A stretch of 64,000 nt of DNA from Primula veris. Its lineage: Eukaryota; Streptophyta; Magnoliopsida; Ericales; Primulaceae. The position numbers and the translations under genes are program-made. Of the stretch, positions 49,338-61,085 are shown piece after piece (the first letter of the stretch is position 1; each line of letters begins with the position of its first letter). Location: NCBI GenBank assembly GCA_963682055.1, contig OY821742.1, positions 1,759,816 to 1,823,815 of the forward strand, in the 5' to 3' direction. Under the pieces are notes generated by a model. The model was not told the DNA's origin. It saw only the letters and a program-made list of their open reading frames with translations, and did not search any database.

Positions 49338-50590
49338 AACTATTTCTCTCCTTTTTCCTATGTGTTTTTGTTGTTATAATTTAAGTGGGTTTTTGTTTTT
49401 ATTTATTTATAGATATATTTATAAACAGGTGTTAAATGTAATTGAGAAAGGATTGGATTAGTGGGTTTAATGGAAGAGATAGAGAGAGAAACAAATGGAA
49501 TAAGGCGGTTGGTTTCATTTAATTTTATTTATTTTACTTATATGGGTTTCATACTTTTGGGTCCTAATTCTATTTGATATCTAGAACTCTATAAACTAGT
49601 TAATGTTATGAATAGTCGTTAAATCTATTGTCACAATTCTAACTACGTCATCACTTATATCTGATAGCGATAAAAATCATATTAATACTAAAAATATTAA
49701 AGTGTTAATAATTTTTTTTATAATTTTGTTTCAACCCTATGAGTTTGGCTACGAGTGTGAGAACTGTAAATTTATCATTACCTCTTAAGCTCGATTCATT
49801 ATATAAGATTACTACTTTACAAAATACGGTGTAGGTGGGGATCTGATAGAGCTTAAAAGTTAGACGGAGCTTATAATTCTAGCAGACTATGCGGAATTAG
49901 AAAGATTAAACGAATTAGACGCTAGCAGTTATGCGGTCAATTTCTACCCAAGACCCATCTGCCGTCGTTTAGAGTATTGTATGAAAAAATTATCATTTGA
50001 CTTGTTTAAATAGTTTTAATTGATTCAATGCATTAAACAATAGTGTACCGGTTCTATATAATAGATACCCATCTATACAAACATAAAATTATTTTACCAT
50101 ACTTTATTGATGTAATTAAGGTTCCAAAGTTTATCTATAAAGTTTGTGTGTTTGATTAAAATAAATAAATAAAGCTATTTAGCTTTTTTCCTTACTGATA
50201 ATAAACTTTAAATTTTAAAGTATATTCACTTTGGAGTTGAGTCCGGTGAGAGGGATACACAAAAGCTTCTAACAATGATAAAATTTGCTTATTAAAATAA
50301 CAGATTGTACAAACATATATTCCGAAGCAAATACTTTCCCTCCAAAAATTGTATTGGAAAATCGTATGTAAGTTTTTCTTATCTTTTGGAAATATAAGTT
50401 CTCAAATATTTGCGTTGACACAGTGAATGCAACTATAGATTACCATTTTCGCTCAACTTAATATATTTTAGAGAAATTCAAGAAAATTTCCGTTTCTTTT
50501 TATGAATCATAAGAGCACATATAATTTCATCCATTGATACATACAAGTATGTAAATATACACAAAGAAAGTTTACTTTAATAGTGAAAAA
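49338..50590. other. Upstream region of the rhomboid gene and intergenic DNA
   Basis: It should hold the promoter of the rhomboid gene (transcribed leftward). I cannot identify a convincing TATA box or any other gene. Confidence 0.4.
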
Positions 50591-51420
50591 ATGAATGCAT
50601 CAAGCCGAAATAGTTTACGTCTTATAATTCATTTACGGATTGGGTACGATACGAGTACATCGAAACATAACGGACCAATATGAGTTCTATTGAAACTTGG
50701 GAATCAATATTATTAAAGTAAAGATAGGAGAAAACGCGTGAGATAATGTCGTGATATGTACGTTTGCTAGATAATAACGTGGATATTCTTTTAGTGGGTC
50801 AATATTTATTACATTTCGCACTTTAAGCCTTACAAGTGAACTTAACTACCGATACGGTACAAAGCTAGGTAATACGGATACTTCAGATTTTTTTTTTCCT
50901 GTAATATCCGGTACGGATACAGTATGAGTATCGGTACGGTATGATAAATGAAGTACCCGATACGACAAATGGATTAACATTGACTTTTTCATTTACGTCT
51001 TGGGTACGGCACGGGTACATGATTGGTACGTCTTCGGTACGGCTGAGAAATTCAATTTTGATTTTTTCATAAAAATTAATTAAAATATAAGATTATCAAT
51101 ATAATAATATATTTTTTTATAATTAACAAGTGTGATGAATTTAATTAAATTTGTTTATACACTAGTTATGAAAAAATTATATCAACGTTCACTAAAATAT
51201 CTGTATACAAGCCTAAATTGTACTAAAGTTTGTTAATTATGTTATTTTAATATTGGAAATTTTAAATTAAATCTTGTATATAAAAATAAATAATTTTTTT
51301 ATTGACGTAGGTTTTCCGTACCGTACCAAAAATTTTCAACTTTTATCATACCGTCATACCAGTATCGTACCGGGTACGGTACTCGTACCTGTACCCGTGC
51401 AACCTAAGTACAAAGTTTCT
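50591..51420. repeat. GGTACG-rich repeat block, probable transposon remnant
   Basis: Many copies of GGTACG/CGTACC and GATACG in both orientations, concentrated at 50640-50670, 50850-51050 and 51310-51410, around an AT-rich core. The two dense ends are roughly inverted (GGTACGGCACGGGTAC against GTACCTGTACCCGTGC). This looks like a decayed non-autonomous DNA transposon; the family is not clear. Confidence 0.45.
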
Positions 51421-52117
51421 GGTACATCAGAAATAACATACTATATCATAGAACAAGTGTCGAGGGACGAAGTCATGAATGACTTATGAGATGTGTCAAA
51501 ATTTACAACAAGTATTGAATTAAGTGAAAAAAAGAAATGATGGGTGTCAAATAATCGTTTTTAACGTATTTTAGTAAATATACATTGTCAAAATTTGAAA
51601 AAATCATTATTATATGAATTGTGTGAGATGTCGTCACCCCTTAATAGTATGTCCTTAGTTTCCCCTGACAACAACTCTCACACGATTCGCCTAGGCTATT
51701 GTTGGATTCGTTGCAACGATAGTGGTCGTGGTGTGTCACCAATTACAAAACTGTTAATAAAACGGAGCAGAGTTTTTTTTTTTGTTAGAGGTAAACAGGT
51801 CGAGGCCCCGAAGTAGAATAGAGAACATTTCACAAAACAGCCACAAAAGGACCGATCGGTCTGGCCACAGTCACGACACACAATTCCAAAATGAGTCCGA
51901 CCGGTCAGTCAAAAAGGATCGATCGCTCGATCAAGTCTGGCAAGATCTGACCGCAACTAGAAAACTGGTTGAGCCATAATGCCGGCCAACAAATAGCTAC
52001 TGAAAGTAAAACCTTTAAAGCTAGACCAATACAAAAACATCTACTAGAAAACGGAGAAGATCTAGTTTATAACACTCCAGCAGTGTCATGACCATGTATT
52101 AAATACAATGAAGGACT
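51421..52117. other. Intergenic DNA left of Copia C
   Basis: Less AT-rich than its surroundings at 51640-51990, with repeated CGATCG/GACCGGTC-type motifs. The short open frames there have no family resemblance; possibly an old element. Confidence 0.35.
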
Positions 52118-52340
52118 TGTTGTATGATATTATTGGACTATTGAGCTTATATTTTATGGGTCCAAGTGGGCTTATAACCCTACCCCTCTATCTATATAAA
52201 GAGGGTTAGGGGTCTTGTATTTTACATTCATTCATACATTCTGATTAATAAAGTCTCATTTATTGTTGTCTCTCATACCTCTCTCTATATCTATACATAT
52301 CTCTACATATATCTATAACGAGCTAAAATGTCACACAACA
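52118..52340 (+). repeat. 5' LTR of Copia C
   Basis: TGTTGTATGATATTATTGG to CACACAACA, with a TATATAAAGAGGG TATA-type box and AATAAAGTC. Confidence 0.95.
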
Positions 52341-53080
52341 CGTTATCAGCACGATGCTCAAATGAAGTAAAAGCTAAGAGATTTGGGTATTTGTTCGAAT
52401 AACAGGGTTTAAGCTCGAATATTGGGTTATAAACATACGGCCAAAAAATTTGAATTTTTTTTGTGTTCGATCGGCCTTCCCCAAAATACGAGGCGTACGG
52501 TACACAGACAAACCTATATTTTATAAATTGTGAAGGTAGAAAATTACATGTGACCTAATATGCTACTAAAAAAAAAAAAAAAAAAAAAAAAAGCATGAGT
52601 TATATATATATATATTATATATATAGTATGTGATTAACTTGCAGAGTGTAGATACTACGCATGTACATAGGTTTTTTTTTTTTTTTTTGTGACTTTGTAA
52701 AAGTCAGATGGATCACTGCATGAGAATAAATATTTATGAGATAAATTCTTGCTTAGATAATTCGGTAATTACCCTGTAAATTACTTTATATGGAACTTAC
52801 ATGTATAGTGTAAAATTGGTAAATAAAATATATTACTAACATGCATGATTTAGTTACCATGAATAAAAACCTACACATATAGCAATATAATAATAATATA
52901 TTGTGTTAGATATTGCTGGTGTAACTTTGGTAAATACTAATATAGATTGATTACATTAATTTGGATTCCTTATTAGAAAATATGTACTACCATGCTACTG
53001 CTATATTATTTAATCATGCAAGCAGGTACGATCTATATATTTATTTACTGCCATGTACACTTGTGTAAAATATGGTAATT
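52341..53080 (+). other. Leader of Copia C, unlike that of A and B
   Basis: After the primer-binding site the sequence is not alignable by eye with the leaders of A and B. It has a long A run at about 52568-52592 and a T run at about 52673-52689. From about 53085 (TTGCGAAATCATATATTTTC) it rejoins the common sequence. Confidence 0.65.
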
Positions 53081-53720
53081 TGCGAAATCATATATTTTCA
53101 CATTTAAGTTGGAAAAATTATGAACCTTCCCTAAATAGGCTCACCTATTTGGATACGATGTCTAGGAAAGATATAGGCGGAAGTCGATATCCTAATGAGG
53201 TCGGTTTTTAAGTGGCATTCGTGCCCTCCACCCTCACCGTCTTTCCTGGTCGTTTTTCAAGTAGAGCTACCGAAAGGGGTTGACTAAATAATAATTTCCC
53301 CGAGTGTGTTTATATAGTGATGTATGTTTCGCCGAATTGGTGTCTCTGTATCGACCCGTCGTTCGATCAATGAGAACATATTCACATTAAAAGCAAAACT
53401 ATTTTTCGAACCTGTCGTTTCGAAATAAAGTTTATGCTTGTGCAAACCATAAACATATAAACCAGTCGTTTTATATGAAAAATAATCCAGAACTCCCAAC
53501 ACATGTTGGATGCCATCTATGATGAGAAAAATCGCAAAACATACTTGCGAAATGACTGTTTAGACGTTGATGTTATTCCGTCACCACATGTTAGTCACCC
53601 TGATGTGTGAAAATGTGATGCCTAAATTTTTTTTGGATGCCATCTTTGATGAGTAAAACACGAGTTTGTTGTTACCATCGGGATGAATGCTAATGCGTTG
53701 ATTTTATTCCGCCGCCACAT

Positions 53721-54047
53721 TTGAGAAGTGATGACGTATATGGTGAACAAATGTCTGAAATTGACATATTGGAGCAATCCTTCACCAAAATACTAGCTTG
53801 GAAATTGTATTCCATAAGCAGTATCGTGAATTTATATTCACCATGTTCCTTTATCACCCATCTGTTATTGGATAAGAAAATTACCCCGGTGAGTAGTTTT
53901 AATCCTATTGGGTCAATGGCGAATTGTTTGCCTGATATTAATGCTCTTCGTGTATATTTTTTTTTCACGAATCGAGAATCGAGACAAGTGTTACTTGCCT
54001 CGAACTGTCGCGATCCCGATAAATCGCCTAGCCAAGCGAGATTTTAG
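53721..54047 (+). pseudogene. Gag remnant of Copia C
   Basis: Open for 108 residues: DDVYGEQMSEIDILEQ, then LLLDKKITPVSS, NPIGSMANCLPDINALRV. It corresponds to the piece at 12302 in A. No start context or zinc knuckle is visible. Confidence 0.65.
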
Positions 54048-55399
54048 ATAATTATCAAAATCGAAAACCTGTGGCTCCAAGACAGTAACTGAAAGGAACA
54101 ATATGGTCTGTTGTCACAAAGCAAGAGATAATGCTCAATGAGCCAACTCTATGCTATAAAGACAAAGGTCATGCACGGTTACTCCTTAAATAGTTCACAA
54201 CTATTATAAAGGTGGAAAAAACCAATGCTAATGTGGTTAAAGTTAATTGAAATGAAACTATTGAGACCCCCGATTTTGTGACTCAAATGAGTTTGATACC
54301 TTTCTTTATTGATTTTGATAAATCATTGAGCCATTTTTTCGCTCATCTGGATTATGTTTTCCATTTGGATTATTATTTTTCCATTTGGACTATACTTTTG
54401 GATTATGGTTTGCCTGTTTACGAAATTTCTCGAAATAATTTAAAGTGTTTTTTTGAGCAAATTCTTTTGACAAATGTGACCAAACTTTAAATTATGAAAT
54501 TTTAGGCAATACTTGTGGTGTAGTTGGTTTTCTGGAAATAGTGGGTAACAGTGTACCACATAATTTCACGAACTACTTGCCTAAAAGTGTACTCAGTGAC
54601 AGCGATTCTGGACATGTCGTTCCAAAATCGAAATCTTTGGTAAAGCCAAATTGATTTGTCAAATATGAAGCGTTATACTCCTATAGGTCCTGTCGTACCT
54701 TGTTGAGTTATAAAATATTCGAGAAAACCAGTGTTACCTGGTAATAGCTCATGAAAGAATTGAAATTTTTTTACATAGTCTCCATTCAATACGACCAAAA
54801 GCGTATTTTAGAGGAGTTGGAATGTATTTCAAGTGGTTGCTACCACATTCTTTAAAGCATTTAAAGTTACCTTATCATTTCGCCTGTCGTCGAATGATAA
54901 AGAATTTAAATGCTAAGACATGATTGTCTGTACTATCATTCGCCTGTCGTCGATTGATAAAAGCATTTTGATATTGTGGCATTGACCGGATGAGATATTC
55001 CCGGGTCAAAAGGCGATGCTTGATTTATAATCGCATCGCATTTGGATTCTCTCTGAGAATATATTTCGCGATTAATCCGAAATTCATGCCACTAATGCTC
55101 ACTTTGAAAGACTAGTATGTGTAAAGATCACGAAATGAACTCGTAGAATTCTTGTAAAGAATTGAAGGAGTTATTGTGGACTTATCCAACCATAAGACGG
55201 ACCATAAATATAAATGGTTATGGTTGATGCATTGACAATATGGTCACATTTTAATGTTGTCCACATAAATGCAGCACTTTCCAAACTTTTAGCCCTATCA
55301 TTAAGTTGATGGCCCATGATCCGGATTATCCTGAAAAGTCTAGCCGACTTGATAATTCCGAAGAGTAATAATCGAAATTTCGATTTGAATTACTTGAGT

Positions 55400-57480
55400 T
55401 TGGAAATTGATATTGAACATCCTGTCGATTATGTTCAGACCCAAATGGACTCACGAAAAGTTTGATGATGCGACTGCAAATGATTGCACGTATTTCTTGG
55501 TCTTGCGTACCAAGATTTATATTTCCGTGTGGGGTTATGCTATTTTGCTGCATTGGTCCGTTATGAGGCCCATAGACACTCAAACACCATATGCGTACCA
55601 GCTTGTTACTGGTTATGAGCCAGAAGTCTCATATTAACGCGTGTTTAGAGTGATTAATTAATATTTTGATTGAGCCGCTATCGCGTTCCAAATATGGACC
55701 TCTGAAGGGGACATAAGTCAATTATGAATCTCCTGCCTATCATTTGATAGAGTAACCTTGGCAAGCGATCTCTTTACCGCATGATATGCGAAAGTGACAT
55801 CGCTAAGACTATTCTCCCCGTCGTTAGGGGGAGATTTGCACGTTACCGTTGATAAGGAACGACGTGAATTAACGTGGCATAACCCACTCGGTCTTAGCTT
55901 GATCCTCAAAACTGCACTTAGTGATAAGTAAGTGCATAGACTCCCTCAAGTCTAACTAAATGCCAAACACATTTAATGACTTTATGAGATGTCACGAGAT
56001 CATTTATACCTGCTGCAAAATGCTTGCAAGGATAGACGTCCCTGTCGGACGCCGTGTTCATGTCGTAACACGTTGCTTTGGCCGAACCCGCCAAGCAAAG
56101 GACGCTGCCATCGGCCGTCAGTCTGTCGTCCTTCCTAAGATACGAGGAAGTTGACCGGTTCCAAATTCGTTCAGCCCCAGAGGTGGTGAACTGAAACTCG
56201 TTTGTCGCACGAGATTATAAAGGATCAAGGAGATGTGTGATTTCCTCCTCATCCTAATAATCTCGAAATATCTGTCGATCATGATATCTTAGACGATATT
56301 GAAGCGAAACGAGACTGTCATTGATTACTTGTTCATATATTCGGTGACGACTGATAGTATGAACAAATTATGACAGAGAACCATGTACTGTTGCCTGAAG
56401 TCAACGTACAATAGACTGTACTAATGGAAACTTGAAATCCAAGTAGACTCCTTAGCGAAAGTGTGTTCGGACCTGTAGTTCCAACACCACCAATGTTAAA
56501 CGAGTTCGTTTATTTGGTTATTCGTAAGGAAAAGTGATGAGAATAATGAGATTGCAGAATGCTCGCCTAGTAGCGCAAGGCTTCTCTCACACCTTGGAAT
56601 TGATTACGAGATGGTTGATTTCCTCGTAATGGACATTATAACAGTCCCCTACTTTACCAGTTTAGTAGTTTCCGGAAAACTGAGTATGCAGCCATGAATG
56701 TGGTCACGGTTTTATCTCTATGGGGATTTAGACAAAGAGATATAGATGAAGGTTCATGTGTGACTTCATGTGCTTAAATCAAGTAGTTTCTGACCACGGA
56801 ACACGATCTCAATTGACTGAGACGTTCACTATATGGATTAATATAATCCGAGCGGATGTGGTATACCGCCTAAGTGAGTACTTGATTAGCTTGGGATACT
56901 TGAACAAGTATTATGCCCTTGCGTGTTTTATTATGCGATCTATTTTTGGATTTGCCTTCGAGATGAAGGATGTTGGGAAGACACGGTAGTAACTCGGCCT
57001 GATGATCGAGTCCCGTAAAAATTGAATTTAAGTCCATGATTCATACTACACCCAGAAGGTGTTATGACGTTTTAGTTATTATGACGCTAAGTCGTCAGAT
57101 TCTTCCATGATCGTTCGATCACTAGACATTGATATAGACCCAGTCCGTCCCTGATGAGACGATGAAGAGATATTGAATCATGATGTTCATATCTAAGTAC
57201 AATAAGCACATCATTGCACTTGGTCTAATATGCTAGGACGAACATCTCGTCTGCTGTGAATGGTATAGCTCGACACAGCATCGCGCTAACACGCTGCCAT
57301 CGAAATGGCATAAAAGACATTTTCCCATTACCTTAAGGTAACTGTGGATGAGGGCTTGTCTTATCCCATTTTGCGTCATCGAGTGTACCTACCCCCTTTG
57401 GTACTCAAATTAACGCAACCCTTTTTCGGTTATACCGATGGCGGTTACTTATCAGACCCGCATAAGAGATATTCCTAACA
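55400..57480 (+). pseudogene. Broken pol region of Copia C
   Basis: EHPVDYVQTQ near 55415, then the one-base loss; PYAYQLVTGYEPEVSY to 55637; VPVGRRVHVVTR; RLSEYLISLGYLN; FGFAFEMKDVGKTR then TAG near 56987; GYTDGGYLSDPHK near 57440. The YVDD block is absent, as in A and B. Confidence 0.85.
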
Positions 57481-57739
57481 TGGTATGTCTTTACCATTAG
57501 GAATAAGGCGACATCTTGGAGGTCTTGGAATGACTCCAAGTGAATCACTCTGATCTATTCGTGCTCTATGAGACGACTAGAGAGTGTATATGGCTTCGAG
57601 CTAGTATTAGTCATATTTGAATTACATATGTTCTGTCTCACGATCCAGATAAAACACTTGTCATAGAAGACAACTTGTTGTTATTGATCAAGAGAGACAT
57701 GACTACATTATGCTATTTAGCATTTCTCGCCGAAATTAA

Positions 57740-58435
57740 TCTTCACACATGAAGTTTAAGAGCATCCAGTTGAATGCTCGTTCTATTCCACGTTAGATTT
57801 TCTTGCATCCAAACGTATGTAAGTAAATGAGGCATCCAGTCGAATGCTCGTACTCTTTCTTGGAATATGAAATCTTTGCACCCAGTCGTGTGCAAGTGAG
57901 GGGGAGCATCCAAGTGAATGCTCATTGCACTAATTACTACTTAGTCGAAATCTTCGCACCCTGTCGTGTGCAAGTGAGGGGGAGCATCCAGTCGCATGCT
58001 CGTGTACTCTTTTTGTCCTTAGACCAAGGTTTTTTCCCACTGGGTTTTCCTTGGCAAGGTTTTTAGCGAGACACGTTCCCATCATATCTCACTTAAGATT
58101 GCCGAAATTAGGGGGAGTATCCGGTTGTATACTTCTTACCACTGTGTACTCTTTTGTCCTTCGACTAGAGATTTTTCCCACTGGGTTTACTCTAGCAAGG
58201 TTTTGATGAGGCACCTGTTTTGTGGTTGATTCCCTACTACTACCACTGTTGCACTCTTTTTCCTTCGATCAGAGATTTTCCCATTGGGTTTGCTCCGGCA
58301 AGGTTTTGATGAGGCACACTGTTTTATGGTTAGTTAATTACATAGAATTTCGGCCTATATCATTCGGCTACACAGTTTCTCCTAGGTACCGGTTTTGTCC
58401 CACACTGGGTTTTCCGTCCCTAAGGTTTTTATGTG
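57740..58435 (+). repeat. Tandem modules in the 3' non-coding part of Copia C
   Basis: Four CCCACTGGGTTT-type modules, about 58000-58078, 58143-58217, 58249-58320 and 58388-58431, and two GTCGTGTGCAAGTGAGGGGGAG modules, about 57885 and 57962. Each GGGGGAG looks like an extra polypurine tract. Confidence 0.75.
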
Positions 58436-58508
58436 TTTAGCATTGTGAATGAACTCGACTCAGATCGACTGCATGAAGACGAAGAATTCAAGACGTCCAA
58501 AGGGGGAG

Positions 58509-58720
58509 TGTTGTATGATATTATTGGACTATTGAGCTTGTACTTTATGGGCCCAAGTGGGCTTATAACCCTACCCCTCTATCTATATAAAGAGGGTTAG
58601 GGGTCTTGTATTTTACATTCATTCATACATTCTGATTAATAAAGTCTCATTTATTGTTGTCTCTCTATATCTATACATATCTCTACATATATCTATAACG
58701 AGCTAATATGTCACACAACA
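58509..58720 (+). repeat. 3' LTR of Copia C
   Basis: Pairs with 52118-52340; it lacks 11 bp in the CTCTCTATATC-rich part. Confidence 0.95.
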
Positions 58721-58725
58721 GGACT

Positions 58726-59755
58726 CATTTTGTATATTTTTTTCAAAGTCTGATTAAAAGAAAGTTAAATATAGTGTTCTAATTAATATAAATTCTTTAA
58801 GTAAATTCTATGACATTTTAGTCAAGCTTGACATCGTATTTAACCATGGCGCTGTTTTAAGAAGCCGATACATCGTTGGAAATATATTAAAATATAAACG
58901 ATTTCCGAAAAAAGAAATCCTCTCAAGCAGACACCCAACTCAATTTCATAAAACAAAACACGTCCGACACTCCTTTAGTTTCGGTAAAAAGTGAAAAAAA
59001 GTGGCATGTAGTTTTTCTGAGAATTTGTCTAACCTAAAGCCACTTTTGTCAAAAAAACAAAGAAGTATGGGAACAAGCTGCGAGCCTGTGAATACATCGG
59101 AGATAGGTTTTCGCAAGCCTTGCAATTGGAACATCAAATTATATTGTCGGGATAAAGACCGATCAATCCTCATTCATCAGAATTCACACACCGAACTTAC
59201 ACTCGGAAGTGGCATATTGTGCAAATAGCATACAAAGTTTCTGGTACATGAGAAAGAATTTGTTTTCCTTTTATAACATTCGTAAATTGAATGGAAAAGT
59301 GGCATGTGCACAACATTATTTCTGCTATTTTAATTACTATTATGCCTTTTACATATTAAAATTTACGTAAACAATATATTATCATTAAAACTATTATAAT
59401 AGAAATACTAAACAAATAAATTCATATGAGTCATAATAATATATAGATAACAAATAAAAAAGTGCTAAAAAATAATTAGGCACTAGGAGTACTTTTCCCA
59501 CCCAAGACATTCCTTTAAAAGTAGGATGAGCTAATTAATGTATAAAACTTGTACATATAAGAAGTCATCGTGACATCTCTCCTGTATTTTAATTCATAAT
59601 TATTTTTTCGGTTATTTTTTAAAAATCAATGTTTAATTTTTAAATTATTAGGCTATGTTTTTGTTAATATAATAGGGGTATGTTATATTTTTGTTAATTG
59701 TCCCTTGTTTGAATGAATAACTCTCTTTTCTCTAATTATGTTATGAGGTCTATGT
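58726..59755. other. Intergenic DNA right of Copia C
   Basis: A less AT-rich patch at 58930-59230 has short open frames on both strands but no recognised family. The rest is AT-rich. Confidence 0.35.
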
Positions 59756-59952
59756 GGTTCAGACTCTTTTTAATTCAGACTCTTTTATAATTATGATGTA
59801 AAATGTCGTTCAGACTCTTTTTAAAATAACTTATGGTTCAGACTCTTTTTAGTTCAGACTATTTTGTAAATTTTGGTTCAGACTCTTTTTAAAATAACTT
59901 TAAATGGTTCAGACTCTTTTTAAAATGACTTAAAATAGTTCAGACTGTTTTT
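59756..59952. repeat. Eight irregular copies of TTCAGACTCTTTT
   Basis: The motif occurs near 59757, 59773, 59809, 59837, 59854, 59877, 59908 and 59939, often followed by TAAAATAACTT. Spacing varies from 16 to 36 bp. Copies five and eight each have one base changed. T-rich low-complexity DNA follows to about 60130. Confidence 0.8.
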
Positions 59953-60820
59953 TTTTTTTTTAAGTTTTTGGATTTTTGTTGATTTTAGATTTTTGGGTTT
60001 TTTTTTTGATTTTTTAGGATTTTTAAAATTTTATTCGTGTTTTTTCGGGGTTTTGCCTCTTTAAAGTTTTTTAATTTTTTTTCACTTTTTCCATTTTTAT
60101 TTTCTGGATTTTTTCCATTTTTTATTATTTTTTACATTTATAGTGGTTAGTTAAGAAAAATGGACTAATACTTAATTTCAGTTTCATGGAACAATTCTTA
60201 ATTAAGTTGTAGATAAGTTATCAATTAAAAAATTACTCTACATTTTTTTTATAATGAAATATAAGTGATATTAATCAATAATCAATAATTTTTTAATGTA
60301 TGTAATTAAAAAAAATGGGCCAATTATGGGTTAGTCATGGGCCATTTCCGGTAAAAACTTCGTAATAAGCTTCACAGAGAACCATGTAATTCAACTTTAC
60401 AAGAGGGTAAAGCTAACAAGTGCCTCCATGCACTTAGATAAGAAATATAATTAAAGTAACATATTTAACAACTGTTATAATTATTTAATATTTGTAATTA
60501 TATATAGAAATACTTTATGAAAGTAAATTTAAAGTATATCTATGTAAATTCATAGTGAATAATTTGTTAAGAAAACGAATGTATCAAAAATTTATTTCAT
60601 TTATTTTCATATATATATATTTCATTCTTAATATTCTTAGAGAGTACTTATTTTTTTTTTAATTTTATTATGTTGAAAAATTAATTTTTAGTTTTTTTTT
60701 TCATTTAATCGGTATTTAATTTTATGATAGTTTTAACTTAGCTTTACATGTTTTTATTTGGTTTTATTATATTGAAAAATCCATTTTCAGTTACCAAATT
60801 ATAAAATATATCTATAATGA
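59953..60820. other. AT-rich low-complexity intergenic DNA
   Basis: T-rich runs and no gene. Nothing else is recognised. Confidence 0.4.
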
Positions 60821-61085
60821 GAGTCCAAATCTTTTACCCCATTTCTGTATTCACTTTCGTGCCCCCTTATTTATTTTATCCAAAAAAAAATTCTAAAAAA
60901 GTTGAAAAAAAATTGTACAATTACTATAATATGTATCAATATATTCCAATAATTATTTTTAAAATAAAATACATCCAAAATTTATTTTGAAATAAATGTA
61001 TAAATTAGTTTAAATTAAACATTCAATATTAAAAAAATTGTCTAAAACAATATTATATTCAAATATTTTAAAATTTAAATACACT
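60821..61085. repeat. MITE with GAGTCCAAAT ends, copy 3, truncated
   Basis: Starts GAGTCCAAATCTTTTACCCC and follows the copy at 28272 through TTGTACAATTACTATAATA and AATTGTCTAAAACAATATTA. The right third is missing. Confidence 0.65.

Larger units (their letters stand above)
52118..58720 (+). mobile_element. Ty1/copia-type LTR retrotransposon C, complete but defective
   Basis: Length 6603 bp, + strand, same family as A and B. LTRs at 52118-52340 (223 bp) and 58509-58720 (212 bp) show four substitutions and one 11-bp deletion by my count. GGACT is duplicated at 52113-52117 and 58721-58725. The primer-binding-type site CGTTATCAGCACG starts at 52341; the polypurine tract AAAGGGGGAG is at 58499-58508. 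Remnants are gag 53721-54047, integrase about 55409-55637, linker 55960-56154, reverse transcriptase 56756-56989 and RNase H about 57428-57475. All are broken with the same lesions as A and B. The leader is shorter than in A and B and different in sequence. Confidence 0.95.

Noticed and set aside
52568..52592. Long A run taken as a LINE or SINE tail
   Set aside because: It lies in the Copia C leader with no recognisable LINE or SINE sequence before it.
59756..59952. CRISPR-like array
   Set aside because: The repeats are only about 13 bp, spacing is irregular, and the DNA is from a plant nucleus.
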